Shown one piece after another: positions 1 through 5,998 of a stretch of DNA of 29,679 bases; the first letter of the stretch is position 1, and every line of letters begins with the position of its first letter. Both the position numbers and the translations under genes were made by a program. The notes beneath the pieces were generated by a model, which ran no database searches, was not told the origin of the DNA, and saw nothing but the letters and a program-made list of their open reading frames with translations. The DNA is from a virus: positions 1 to 29,679 of the IMG/VR virus record IMGVR_UViG_3300032092_000171; one strand, 5' to 3'.

Positions 1-164
1 TGGTTCAAGGCTTCTTTTTGTTTATCGTGAAATTGTATCATCAGAATAAAGTTAGTTGGTTGGTTGTTTCACTTGGCAATTCATCACATAGCATCCGCAA
101 AATACCATCATATTTGCAGTGATCATTGTTATTACCAATCAAATAAACCAATCGATTCACACTT
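1..164. repeat. Terminal direct repeat, left copy
   Basis: These 164 bases are the same as 29516-29679 except at position 42 (C here, T at 29557). The repeat joins the window into a circle: the first 41 bases hold the N-terminal codons of the large terminase, whose full copy lies at the right end. The rest is the 3' end of the neighbouring unknown gene. It may be an assembly overlap of a circular or circularly permuted genome, or true terminal redundancy; the sequence alone does not decide. Confidence 0.95.
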
Positions 165-424
165 GCAAAATATGCTTCATCTTCTGTCTCATATCCGTTT
201 GAATGATTCAGCACTGGCTCACTCCATCCTTGATTCATTCCGAAAAAAGTTAATCCATACACCCAACGGTTATTTGTATTCTTAGCCCATTTAACTTGTG
301 CGGTAAATTTTTTAATGCATTTGAAAGTACATAACTTTTCATTCACACACACACCGTGTTCATTCCATTCAAAATCACTTTGAACATTCAAATCTTCATC
401 ATAGTACAATTCTTCTTCACTCAT
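41..424 (-). CDS. Hypothetical protein upstream of large terminase
   Basis: A 127-residue protein with an acidic N-terminus, an aromatic-rich middle (WVYGLTFFGMNQGW near residues 54-67) and two Cys in the C-terminal third. I do not recognise the family. It begins at an ATGA overlap with the gene at 1194-421 and ends so that its stop overlaps the terminase ATG by one base. It is therefore translationally coupled on both sides in the replication/packaging operon. Its 3' end is repeated at 29557-29679 with a TAA instead of a TGA stop. No signal peptide or membrane segment is visible. Confidence 0.8.
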   Translation of the reverse strand: MSEEELYYDEDLNVQSDFEWNEHGVCVNEKLCTFKCIKKFTAQVKWAKNTNNRWVYGLTFFGMNQGWSEPVLNHSNGYETEDEAYFASVNRLVYLIGNNNDHCKYDGILRMLCDELPSETTNQLTLF

Positions 425-1194
425 AACTTCTCAATTATTCGTTGTTGTAGTATATGACTATCCATAATATCCGCGTAAAGATGGCGCATTATTCCTTGAC
501 GAACATCGTGTTCAAAGTCCGACTTTTCTTTTGACTTCATCCGAGTAATTGCAAAGTTCGATAAGTTCCTTTCGTTGGTGAGTTCCTGATACGATAAGAA
601 TCTAAACTTCTTCCAATCTTCATCCGACCACCATTCAACATTTAGAATGTTTCTCTTTTCCATCATCCGCATCATTGACGGCGCGAGTAAACTTACTTCA
701 ATTCTCTTTCCATCTTTCCAACGTTGGACATCGCTCAAAAACATCTCTTTAAAATCTACTGGCTCATCGTCTTGAGTTGTTGTGCCGATTACCAACTTTG
801 CTTTCTTTCGTTCAATATCCAAGTTCATTTGCATCTTGTAAATCTTATACGCGTTCAAGACATCACTTAAAAATTGAATTGACATTAGACCATAGTGTTC
901 CACGCGTTTCCAAGTTTGACCAACTGCATTTAGTTGAAACGCTAAACCAAGTTCGCCTATCGTAAAGAACCTGTAGAACTGTTGAGTTGTGTCATATAAC
1001 AACTGAGTTTCTTCACCTGAAGGTAGTTCTTTGATTCCGCTTATAACGATTCCTTTGGCGATTAAAGCCTTAAACATTGGCAATGTGCTGTCTTGGATTT
1101 GCGTTTGTTCAAGCGCGTGTAAATAGGCTTTCTCGTCAACTGTCAAGCCATTGTTGTAGGTCTGCCCTTTGTACTCTACCAAGTTTTGATTCAT
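421..1194 (-). CDS. Hypothetical protein, possible replication accessory factor
   Basis: A 257-residue soluble protein of unknown family, mostly helical in appearance. Residues about 40-120 form a hydrophobic helical stretch, followed by a charged C-terminal half with a WWSDEDWKKF segment near residue 188. Its position directly after the DnaA domain IV protein and the PPT-motif protein suggests a role in replication initiation or helicase loading. That is inference from context only. It overlaps the preceding gene by 59 bp. The ATG at 1194 is kept because residues 1-25 look coding and the next Met is at residue 40. Confidence 0.75.
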   Translation of the reverse strand: MNQNLVEYKGQTYNNGLTVDEKAYLHALEQTQIQDSTLPMFKALIAKGIVISGIKELPSGEETQLLYDTTQQFYRFFTIGELGLAFQLNAVGQTWKRVEHYGLMSIQFLSDVLNAYKIYKMQMNLDIERKKAKLVIGTTTQDDEPVDFKEMFLSDVQRWKDGKRIEVSLLAPSMMRMMEKRNILNVEWWSDEDWKKFRFLSYQELTNERNLSNFAITRMKSKEKSDFEHDVRQGIMRHLYADIMDSHILQQRIIEKL

Positions 1195-1513
1195 AGTTAT
1201 TGTTTTTAGTTGTTACAAATTCGTGAAGTTTCCAAGCGGATCTCATAGCCGCCTTCCAGTCCTTCATTTTTTTCTTGCCATAGTACCAATTCGTGTTAGT
1301 GTAATGGCTAATAAATACCTCTGCAAAGTTAAGCGCATCATCAGAACACGCAGACGGAATGCGTTCCAAAAAGTATTCCGCCACTTCCTCCATCGTCGGC
1401 GGAGAAAATGATGTTCTCGGTGTCTTGCACTTCGATAAGGTCAACTGCTCTTCGAGTAATTGTACTCTTAAGGTCAAGGATTTTAACGCTTGTTCTAATT
1501 GTTCGTTGTTCAT
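1136..1513 (-). CDS. Phage replication-type protein with PPT/W-GK-MKDWKAA domain
   Basis: A 125-residue protein. A short coiled coil (residues 1-28) is followed by a domain with FSPPTMEEVAEYFLER (about 36-51) and NWYYGKKKMKDWKAAMRSAW (about 74-93). This motif pair is familiar from the C-termini of phage replication and primase-like proteins, where it is a small helical module; its exact activity is not established here. It starts at ATG 1513, where TTTAAATGA supplies stop codons for both alternative frames of the upstream gene. The first 173 bp lie inside the annotated end of the DnaA-like gene. Confidence 0.8.
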   Translation of the reverse strand: MNNEQLEQALKSLTLRVQLLEEQLTLSKCKTPRTSFSPPTMEEVAEYFLERIPSACSDDALNFAEVFISHYTNTNWYYGKKKMKDWKAAMRSAWKLHEFVTTKNNNYESKLGRVQRADLQQWLDS

Positions 1514-1964
1514 TTAAACGTTGTTTTAAAGTTACACAGTCATATTCTTTATCCAGCAACAGCATTGCTTCGTCAATATAGGCTCGGTAAATAGCATCCA
1601 CTTGGTAAAGGTCAACCATTTTCTTAACTGCGTGAAGTATTGTTGCGTGGTCTTTACCTCCTATTAACTGACCTATTTTTGAAAGTGAATAGTTTGTCCC
1701 TGCATAAATTAAAAGTGTCGCAATATAACGTGCATCGATTATAAATCGTTCACGTGACCGAGAAAAAAACTGCTTACGTGTGACATCGTGAGTTCTGCAA
1801 ACCATATCAATTACCTTATCTTCAAAAGAATATACAAGGTTTTCTTCCTTCTCAATAATCATCCTTTGTAACTCCTTCGCGTTTTCATTGGTGAACACGT
1901 TAAGAAACTCTCGGTAGTTCTTAATCCTGTAACGGTCAAGAAATTGTATTAAAGAATTACTCAT
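1341..1964 (-). CDS. DnaA domain IV-like replication initiator
   Basis: A 207-residue protein. Residues about 48-135 match DnaA domain IV, the DNA-binding domain that reads DnaA boxes. The signature GGKDHATILHA is at 102-112, preceded by an ARYIATLLIY helix. The AAA+ ATPase domain of full DnaA is absent, so it probably binds the phage origin or competes with or recruits host DnaA (inference). Residues after about 150 are odd: the last 57 codons lie entirely inside the next gene in another frame and look non-native (Gly-rich, no family resemblance). A TTTAAAA slippery heptamer at 1530-1524 would, after a -1 shift, end the protein four codons later at the TGA overlapping the next ATG. Confidence 0.88.
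   Translation of the reverse strand: MSNSLIQFLDRYRIKNYREFLNVFTNENAKELQRMIIEKEENLVYSFEDKVIDMVCRTHDVTRKQFFSRSRERFIIDARYIATLLIYAGTNYSLSKIGQLIGGKDHATILHAVKKMVDLYQVDAIYRAYIDEAMLLLDKEYDCVTLKQRLNEQRTIRTSVKILDLKSTITRRAVDLIEVQDTENIIFSADDGGSGGILFGTHSVCVF
1524..1530 (-). promoter_or_regulatory. Slippery heptamer T TTA AAA at end of DnaA-like gene
   Basis: In the zero frame of the DnaA-like gene, codons 145-147 read ACT TTA AAA, giving the canonical X XXY YYZ pattern with X=T, Y=A, Z=A. A -1 shift would read ACA ACG TTT AAA TGA and stop exactly at the ATGA overlap with the next gene. The pattern fits programmed frameshifting. It could equally be coincidence next to a natural or sequencing indel. Confidence 0.4.
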
Positions 1965-2190
1965 CTCCTTCGTTTTTAATTGTTTTCTTTTCGCTTTCCA
2001 AAATTAGTTCTACAATTTCCTTTGAACTGATGCCAGTATACTTACTGATTTTAGTAATATCGCACACGTGCATCAGCATCGGATAACGTGTCCATTTTTG
2101 CGCCTGTGGATAACTGATGTTCATTGCTTTCGCAAGGCTCGGTGTAGTACCGAACCAAGCGAAAACAAAAAGTTCCCATTTACTTTTCAT
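1957..2190 (-). CDS. Small helix-turn-helix protein
   Basis: A 77-residue protein. Residues 18-63 look like a compact HTH: SLAKAMNISYPQAQKW as helix-turn-recognition helix, then KISKYTGISSKEIVELIL. The pattern resembles short Cro/C1-type DNA-binding proteins of phages, so it may regulate the divergent promoters or assist replication. No activity can be assigned from sequence. It overlaps the DnaA-like gene by 8 bp and the small gene before it by 11 bp, which suggests translational coupling. Confidence 0.75.
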   Translation of the reverse strand: MKSKWELFVFAWFGTTPSLAKAMNISYPQAQKWTRYPMLMHVCDITKISKYTGISSKEIVELILESEKKTIKNEGDE

Positions 2191-2311
2191 CGTTTAACTT
2201 ATCAATTAGGTTAATGATTGGGTTAAATAGTTCCGCTATATGCGGATCATAAGAGTGCAACTGCTGTTGTGTTAAAGTACACTTCAAAACTTGTTCTAAT
2301 TTGTTGTTCAT
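2180..2311 (-). CDS. Short hypothetical protein (43 aa)
   Basis: This 43-codon frame opens with ATGAACAACAAA, the same A-rich start context as other genes of this arm, and ends 11 bp inside the HTH gene. The product begins MNNKLEQVLK, similar to the first residues of the protein at 1513-1136 (MNNEQLEQALK), and ends in an amphipathic helix. Without it, 2191-2346 would be the only gap in a tightly packed stretch. Function unknown. Confidence 0.6.
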   Translation of the reverse strand: MNNKLEQVLKCTLTQQQLHSYDPHIAELFNPIINLIDKLNDEK

Positions 2312-2346
2312 AATAATGGTTTTAAAATTTTAATTGTTTCGTGCAT

Positions 2347-2799
2347 TCAAAATGGAAGGTCGTTCGCATCCATCTTCGCGTTTGAATTTGCGCTATCTTT
2401 CGCATCATCCGTTAAACCAACTCCAGTCAAAAGATATTTTTCGAATAATTGAGCAACCTCAATAACTTTAGCTGGGTTCTCGGAATGGTTCATATCAACC
2501 GAAGCCTTTAACGCTACTGCACGTGCGATAGATTCTTCTTTGTCCTTTGAGTTATTCGCTTGGTAGTTGCTACCTGTTGAACTTGGAGTGAAAGAACGTT
2601 GTTCCTGTACCCACTTAATTTTGTGACCTCTACCACTTGGAGTGATTTCGTAGTTCTTTGAGTCACCAACCGCGAAGGGTGGCTGTTGGGATTTGCTGAA
2701 GACCGTTCCTGTGTCTCCATTCTCCATTGTAACTTCGAATTTAAACATGTCGTTCCATGTCCCCGCGCCTTGCACGTGTGTGATTTTTGATGTAGCCAT
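2347..2799 (-). CDS. Single-stranded DNA-binding protein-like
   Basis: A 150-residue protein. Residues about 1-65 have the alternating beta pattern of an OB fold (MFKFEVTMENGDTGTVF, then the YEITPSGRGHKIKWV strand). Residues 86-126 form a helical segment. The C-terminus is acidic and ends DANDLPF, the tip by which bacterial SSBs recruit replication and repair partners. The likely role is coating ssDNA and recruiting host replication proteins, in line with the DnaA domain IV gene in the same operon. It is shorter than host SSB (about 170-180 aa) and lacks obvious SSB core motifs, so it is probably a distinct phage SSB family. Confidence 0.72.
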   Translation of the reverse strand: MATSKITHVQGAGTWNDMFKFEVTMENGDTGTVFSKSQQPPFAVGDSKNYEITPSGRGHKIKWVQEQRSFTPSSTGSNYQANNSKDKEESIARAVALKASVDMNHSENPAKVIEVAQLFEKYLLTGVGLTDDAKDSANSNAKMDANDLPF

Positions 2800-2808
2800 C
2801 TTTTTTAT

Positions 2809-3048
2809 TTATTTGATTGTTAAATTGTTTTCTGTATCGGTTGAGCCTATTGCCCAAAGTTCGTCTTTAATTATTGGATGTTCTTTTGCGCATTCGTTTA
2901 TGCAATTTAAACACCAAGATTCAGTATCTTCAATAGATATCCAAACTGCATAAAGTTCATCTTCGTATTTCAATTCATTACACTTTTGGCAACGTTCCCC
3001 ATCAAAGATAGATGTTGGATAATCGGGTGGGTTAATTCTATCGTACAT
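2809..3048 (-). CDS. Small putative zinc-ribbon protein
   Basis: A 79-residue protein with two CxxC pairs, CQKC (residues 20-23) and CLNC (46-49), plus one further Cys. The spacing suits a single zinc ribbon. The rest is acidic, with a possible protein-interaction surface around DELYAVWISIEDTESW. Function unknown. Its start overlaps the end of the preceding small gene by 11 bp. Confidence 0.7.
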   Translation of the reverse strand: MYDRINPPDYPTSIFDGERCQKCNELKYEDELYAVWISIEDTESWCLNCINECAKEHPIIKDELWAIGSTDTENNLTIK

Positions 3049-3196
3049 AGGTGCGCTCGGTTAAAAGGTCTTCCATTCGTTCAAGGGGACTACGCGGTAC
3101 ACTATTCGCGATATGCTGCGCCAGTGCGTTGTAATCAAGTTGTTCAGTTGGGTAACTTGAAGATTGTACGCAAATATATTTTCTTGGGTAATTCAT
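3038..3196 (-). CDS. Short hypothetical protein (52 aa)
   Basis: A 52-codon frame starting MNYPRKYICVQ and ending 11 bp inside the zinc-ribbon-like gene. It starts in an ATGA overlap with the stop of the preceding 56-codon gene, so the three genes form a coupled chain. Its central part is polar with a short amphipathic helix. No family recognised. Confidence 0.6.
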   Translation of the reverse strand: MNYPRKYICVQSSSYPTEQLDYNALAQHIANSVPRSPLERMEDLLTERTYVR

Positions 3197-3363
3197 AAGT
3201 TTCTATGTTTTGGAAAATATACTAATTCAAGAGTTTCTTTTAAAGATTCTTTGGAAAATACACTTCCTCTGTATCCTTCACAATACTCAACTGCTGCTCT
3301 TTGTAAGATTGCTAATTGTTCACCTGTCAATTCTACAATCCAATATTTTTCGTTCTTTTCCAT
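3193..3363 (-). CDS. Short hypothetical protein (56 aa)
   Basis: A 56-codon frame. The product starts MEKNEKYWIVELTGEQL and looks like a small alpha/beta protein with good coding character. It begins two bases after the stop of the gene at 3578-3366, and its TGA overlaps the next ATG. No family recognised. Confidence 0.68.
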   Translation of the reverse strand: MEKNEKYWIVELTGEQLAILQRAAVEYCEGYRGSVFSKESLKETLELVYFPKHRNL

Positions 3364-3365
3364 AA

Positions 3366-3578
3366 TTAAGCAATTTCAAAGATATAAATTTCACTTCTAA
3401 AAGGTGAAGTTGCAGGAACTTCCAAATCGTAGGCATAACCGAAACCATCTTGGTCTTCGTTATAGGTTAAATCCATTTCATCCGCGTGGCGGTGAACTGA
3501 TTGATTAGCGAGTTCTAATGTTGGAAAGTCAAATACTTTTGCTTGAGTTCCTGATTCGTGAATGATTACTTGATACAT
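3366..3578 (-). CDS. Hypothetical protein (70 aa)
   Basis: A 70-residue acidic protein starting with a beta strand (MYQVIIHESG). It contains a His-rich helix (SVHRHADEM, near 27-35) and an aromatic stretch (GFGYAYDLEV). No known domain is visible. It is the second gene of the leftward operon, 27 bp after the first. Confidence 0.68.
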   Translation of the reverse strand: MYQVIIHESGTQAKVFDFPTLELANQSVHRHADEMDLTYNEDQDGFGYAYDLEVPATSPFRSEIYIFEIA

Positions 3579-3605
3579 ATTTGTTGTTTTTAAGTTGTTT
3601 ATTAA

Positions 3606-3884
3606 TTACGAATTTAATGCTTCTTCATATGATTCAAAGAAATTTTCTTCACCATCCATAAAAGAAATAGTTATATATTCTACTTTTCGACCTAACATTG
3701 AACATATAGAAACACCATTTTCCAATGCTATATAAGTATAACCAGAATTTGGATTAAAACCAATTTCCATTATATACTCACCTCTACAATAATCAGCATA
3801 AGCTTTAAAACAATTAGATAAACCATATGCTTCGCAAGAAGCTATTGATTCAGATAAACCATTTAATGTAATTGAATTTTTCAT
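3606..3884 (-). CDS. Hypothetical protein, first gene of leftward operon
   Basis: A 92-residue protein with five Cys, three of them in SCEAYGLSNCFKAYADYC (residues 16-33), and a beta-rich second half. No family recognised. It is the promoter-proximal gene of the minus arm: ATG at 3884 lies about 25 nt downstream of the predicted start site of the promoter at 3942-3913. Being first fits an early takeover protein, but that is inference. The gene is more AT-rich than the replication genes after it. Confidence 0.65.
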   Translation of the reverse strand: MKNSITLNGLSESIASCEAYGLSNCFKAYADYCRGEYIMEIGFNPNSGYTYIALENGVSICSMLGRKVEYITISFMDGEENFFESYEEALNS

Positions 3885-4033
3885 TTGTTCTTTGTTTTTA
3901 AGTTTGATGTGACAAATATATAACTGTTTTTTTAATTCTAAAGCTTTTTTTTTGTTAAAAATAAAATATTTTTAGTTTTCCTTTATTTTACAATACTTTC
4001 CAAAGATGAAAAAATCTACTTTTATATCGATTT
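3885..4033. promoter_or_regulatory. Divergent intergenic region between the two arms
   Basis: A 149-bp, very AT-rich region between the outward-facing operons, with long T and A runs (for example 3949-3958). The leftward promoter is clear. On the plus strand the best -7 candidate is TACTTTTA (4017-4024), one base off TAnnTTTG and 9 bp before the ATG at 4034, with no good -33 element. A regulator such as the small HTH protein or the sigma-like factor could act here (inference). Confidence 0.6.
3913..3942 (-). promoter_or_regulatory. Leftward Bacteroidetes-type promoter
   Basis: On the minus strand a perfect -7 octamer TATATTTG (3920-3913) matches TAnnTTTG. It is preceded after 17 bp by a TTTAG (3942-3938) close to the -33 TTTG. 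Transcription would begin about 3909 and give a 25-nt leader before the ATG at 3884. This would be the main promoter of the whole minus arm. Confidence 0.6.
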
Positions 4034-4429
4034 ATGAAGCAAAAGATAGTTAATTCATTAAAACCACGTGCTAAAAAACCTTATTCAGGTGAAGCAGGAG
4101 TACAAATTGCAGTGATTCAGTACCTAAAAATGGCTTATCCTAATGCTATTTATTGTGCTTCAGCAGGTGGAATGTTTACTTCGATGAAACAAGCCATAAA
4201 AATGAAGGCGACTGGGTATGTTAAAGGATTTCCAGACCTTCAGATATGCGAACCAAACGAAAAGTATCACGGTTTATTTATCGAATTAAAGACCGAGAAA
4301 GGCGTAGTGAGTAAGGAACAAAAGGAATGGATCAAACAACTAAACAAAAGGGGTTATTATGCGTCTATATGTAAAGGATTTGACGAGGCGCAAAAAGTAA
4401 TTGATGGTTATTTCGCAGGAACAATATAA
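4034..4429 (+). CDS. VRR-NUC domain nuclease
   Basis: A 131-residue PD-(D/E)xK nuclease of the VRR-NUC family. Key residues: E20, the GFPDL motif with D68, the FIELKTEKG strand with E84 and K86, and Q96 in the following helix (KEQKEWI). VRR-NUC enzymes in phages act as structure-specific endonucleases, often resolving Holliday junctions or branched DNA before packaging. The length is typical of stand-alone phage members. First gene of the rightward arm; its end overlaps the sigma-like gene by 26 bp. Confidence 0.88.
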   Translation: MKQKIVNSLKPRAKKPYSGEAGVQIAVIQYLKMAYPNAIYCASAGGMFTSMKQAIKMKATGYVKGFPDLQICEPNEKYHGLFIELKTEKGVVSKEQKEWIKQLNKRGYYASICKGFDEAQKVIDGYFAGTI

Positions 4430-4898
4430 TAAATACCGCATTTTTGCGAGGAATATAACCGCATCACAATTTGAGGGGGATGAACTTTTACACTCTACAC
4501 TTTTAAACATCCTCGAAACTGACACTTCCAAGATTAACGATATTGATTCTTATGTAATTTGTTCTCTTAAGTGGGAATACATAAGACCACGTACCCGATA
4601 TAAGAAGTTAATTGGTGACTTCCAAGCGAATTGGACTGACCTTGAGCCGCATCAATTCGAAGTTGAACTAAACAACAACCGCGAAACGTGGATAGGTTCA
4701 CGACTAACTAATGAGCAACTTGACATATTAATGAGTCGCTTACCTTTCTTTGAACGCGAGGTATTCAATCTATACGTTATGAATGGTTTTAGTTACCGAG
4801 AGTTATCCAATGAAACTGGCATTCCGGTATCTTATTTATACGACACGGTCAAACGTGCCAAAGAAGAAATAAAAAAATGTATTAAGTATGACGAATAA
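4404..4898 (+). CDS. Sigma-70-like RNA polymerase sigma factor
   Basis: A 164-residue protein with ECF-like size. Residues 1-65 resemble a degenerate region 2 (DELLHSTLLNILE, then SYVICSLKWEYI). Residues 104-160 are a region 4 HTH: LDILMSRLPFFEREVFNLYVMNGFSYRELSNETGIPVSYLYDTVKRAKEEI in sequence order, where the last two helices would bind the -33 element. It may redirect host RNA polymerase to phage genes, or be a late activator. ATG 4404 is preferred to the TTG one codon earlier. It overlaps both neighbours (26 bp and 11 bp). Confidence 0.78.
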   Translation: MVISQEQYNKYRIFARNITASQFEGDELLHSTLLNILETDTSKINDIDSYVICSLKWEYIRPRTRYKKLIGDFQANWTDLEPHQFEVELNNNRETWIGSRLTNEQLDILMSRLPFFEREVFNLYVMNGFSYRELSNETGIPVSYLYDTVKRAKEEIKKCIKYDE

Positions 4899-5391
4899 AG
4901 AGATGTTCGAATATCGGATGGGGATTTGTAAAGCCTGTGCAATCTTTAACCACACAACCCGAACTTGTGGAACTGCGTTATCCAAACTCAACCCATTTAA
5001 CGAATGGCAGGAGATGAACGGAGTTAAGTTTAAGCCTTGTGGGTGTTTTATGGATGTTAAGGCTCGTATGGCACTCCAAGAATGTCCTGCCAAGATGTGG
5101 ACTGCACAAACTGACAATGATACGATTGAAGAAGCAAAGGAGTTGATTGCAACTATTAAGAAGTCGGGAGTAGTTACAGGTGAACAGAGATCCATTCTCG
5201 GCAAGTTAAAAGCAATAATAAACGGAGACACAAAGCCTATTAAATTGCGCCATTGTATTGGATGCGTAACGAAGATAGTTGATGAATTAACGCACCAACT
5301 TAAGCGCGAGGATTCCGAGTTGTTATTAGATACAAATGAAGTTGAACAACCACAACCAAAAAAACGTGGAAGAAAACGAAGAACTCAATGA
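4888..5391 (+). CDS. Cys-rich putative zinc-binding protein with basic tail
   Basis: A 167-residue protein. The N-terminal third has seven Cys, including CKAC (14-17), an isolated C27, CGC (51-53) and C66, forming one or two zinc sites. Residues 78-115 are helical, CIGC follows near 122-125, and the C-terminus is a basic KKRGRKRR tail similar to an AT-hook. Proteins with this Cys pattern occur in many Bacteroidetes phages without known function. DNA or RNA binding is plausible. It starts inside the end of the sigma-like gene and its stop overlaps the ATG of the next gene (ATGA). Confidence 0.75.
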   Translation: MTNKEMFEYRMGICKACAIFNHTTRTCGTALSKLNPFNEWQEMNGVKFKPCGCFMDVKARMALQECPAKMWTAQTDNDTIEEAKELIATIKKSGVVTGEQRSILGKLKAIINGDTKPIKLRHCIGCVTKIVDELTHQLKREDSELLLDTNEVEQPQPKKRGRKRRTQ

Positions 5392-5567
5392 GCCTGCTAC
5401 ATTTCTTTTTTATGTCGTATTTAGTGACCGTATTACTACATATTGGATTCTTCCTGACGCTAATGCGTTATCACTCCATTCGTTTCACAACTGAGAATAT
5501 AATAGGAATGCTATTCACATCTCTAACCTTTCCGTTATGGTGGTTTGAGTTGTTGAAGAATCGTTAA
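5388..5567 (+). CDS. Small membrane protein (59 aa, two TM segments)
   Basis: A 59-codon gene starting in an ATGA overlap with the previous stop. Two hydrophobic segments are visible, about residues 8-26 and 38-52. The linker is positively charged (RYHSIRF) and the C-terminus basic (LLKNR). Candidates are a pinholin-like, superinfection-exclusion or membrane-takeover protein; nothing in the sequence chooses among them. It is the last gene before the non-coding block. Confidence 0.7.
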   Translation: MSLLHFFFMSYLVTVLLHIGFFLTLMRYHSIRFTTENIIGMLFTSLTFPLWWFELLKNR

Positions 5568-5676
5568 TAAGTATTAAGTAAACTTATTATATTTCATTAT
5601 ATTTTTATGCCGTTGAGAGTATTGAAATATTTCCCCTTTCATTTTAACTCTCAACAAAGTTATAATGATTGGGGAA

Positions 5677-5707
5677 TTTTCTTTTAATGGCGGTGTAAAT
5701 ACGTTTG
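5677..5707 (+). promoter_or_regulatory. Putative promoter of the non-coding RNA
   Basis: TACGTTTG at 5700-5707 is a perfect TAnnTTTG -7 element. TTTTC at 5677-5681, 18 bp upstream, approximates the -33 TTTG. Transcription would start near 5712, at the left edge of the GC-rich structured segment. Confidence 0.5.
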
Positions 5708-5711
5708 GTTA

Positions 5712-5885
5712 AAAGGAATACGCGTTACAAAGGGATGATTGCACAGCGCAACGGTAGCATAAAGGGTAAAGCCGTAAGACAATCACGAGAGCCGATTATC
5801 TCGTTAAAGTAGTACCCAGACTAATTGTCATCGGTGACAAATTAGGACTTGAAAGCGAGGAACTCATTCGACTGAATGATTTTTT
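5712..5885 (+). ncRNA. Candidate structured non-coding RNA (~174 nt)
   Basis: Pairings seen directly: TGATTG 5736-5741 with CAATCA 5780-5785; ACGG 5751-5754 with CCGT 5772-5775; CGAGA 5786-5790 with TCTCG 5799-5803; GGGTA 5764-5768 with TACCC 5813-5817, a competing or pseudoknotted pairing; CTAATTGTCA 5821-5830 with TGACAAATTAG 5835-5845 around a TCGG loop; and a final TCATTC/GAATGA hairpin followed by six T. It does not match tRNA (no T-arm), tmRNA, group I intron or hammerhead features that I can recognise. It may regulate phage or host genes, or be a packaging or anti-defence RNA; no function is assigned. Confidence 0.5.
5864..5885 (+). terminator. Terminator-like hairpin of the ncRNA
   Basis: Six-bp stem TCATTC (5864-5869) / GAATGA (5874-5879) with a GACT loop, followed by T6 (5880-5885). 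The stem is short and AT-rich, so termination may be partial. Its position at the end of the structured segment supports a discrete transcript. Confidence 0.45.
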
Positions 5886-5966
5886 AATGCTTAGAGAGTG
5901 AATGACAACTAACTATAAAACGTTGGTAGGATATTCTCATTCTCTTTATGCTCAGAATCTATTCTC

Positions 5967-5993
5967 TTGAATAATTATTATATACTATATTTG
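5967..5993 (+). promoter_or_regulatory. Promoter abutting the MazG-like gene
   Basis: TTG (5967-5969), 16 bp, then TATATTTG (5986-5993), a full match to the Bacteroidetes -33/-7 pair. Only five bases separate the -7 octamer from the ATG at 5999, so transcription would start within a few bases of the start codon and give an essentially leaderless mRNA. Confidence 0.65.
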
Positions 5994-5998
5994 TTAAT

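Larger units (their letters stand above)
5568..5998. other. 430-bp non-coding block with structured RNA
   Basis: The longest gene-free stretch. In order: a 9-bp stem GTTGAGAGT/ACTCTCAAC (5612-5620 with 5647-5655, 26-nt loop); a promoter with TACGTTTG at 5700-5707; a GC-richer structured segment (27 and 26 G/C in the lines 5701-5760 and 5761-5820) ending at a terminator-like hairpin (5864-5885); another long hairpin (5893-5947); and a promoter for the next gene (5967-5993). Flanking lines 5581-5640 and 5941-6000 have only about 15 and 12 G/C per 60. A 26-codon frame (5607-5687) is present but not convincing. Confidence 0.75.

Noticed and set aside
3171-3178. TATATTTG octamer on the minus strand within the 52-codon gene
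   Set aside because: No -33 element and no start codon nearby; the octamer is expected by chance a few times in DNA this AT-rich.
5607-5687. 26-codon frame in the non-coding block
   Set aside because: It begins within five bases of the inverted repeat 5612-5655, has no coupling to a neighbour and no recognisable product; it is likely chance.
5731-5800. tRNA-like D-arm (GCGCAACGGTAGC) in the non-coding block
   Set aside because: No 7-bp acceptor pairing, no anticodon stem of correct length and no T-arm GTTCRA; the segment is better explained as part of a larger folded RNA.
5855-5885. Hammerhead ribozyme core (GAAA and CTGAATGA)
   Set aside because: The conserved CTGANGA is interrupted by an extra A, and the order and spacing of core elements are wrong.
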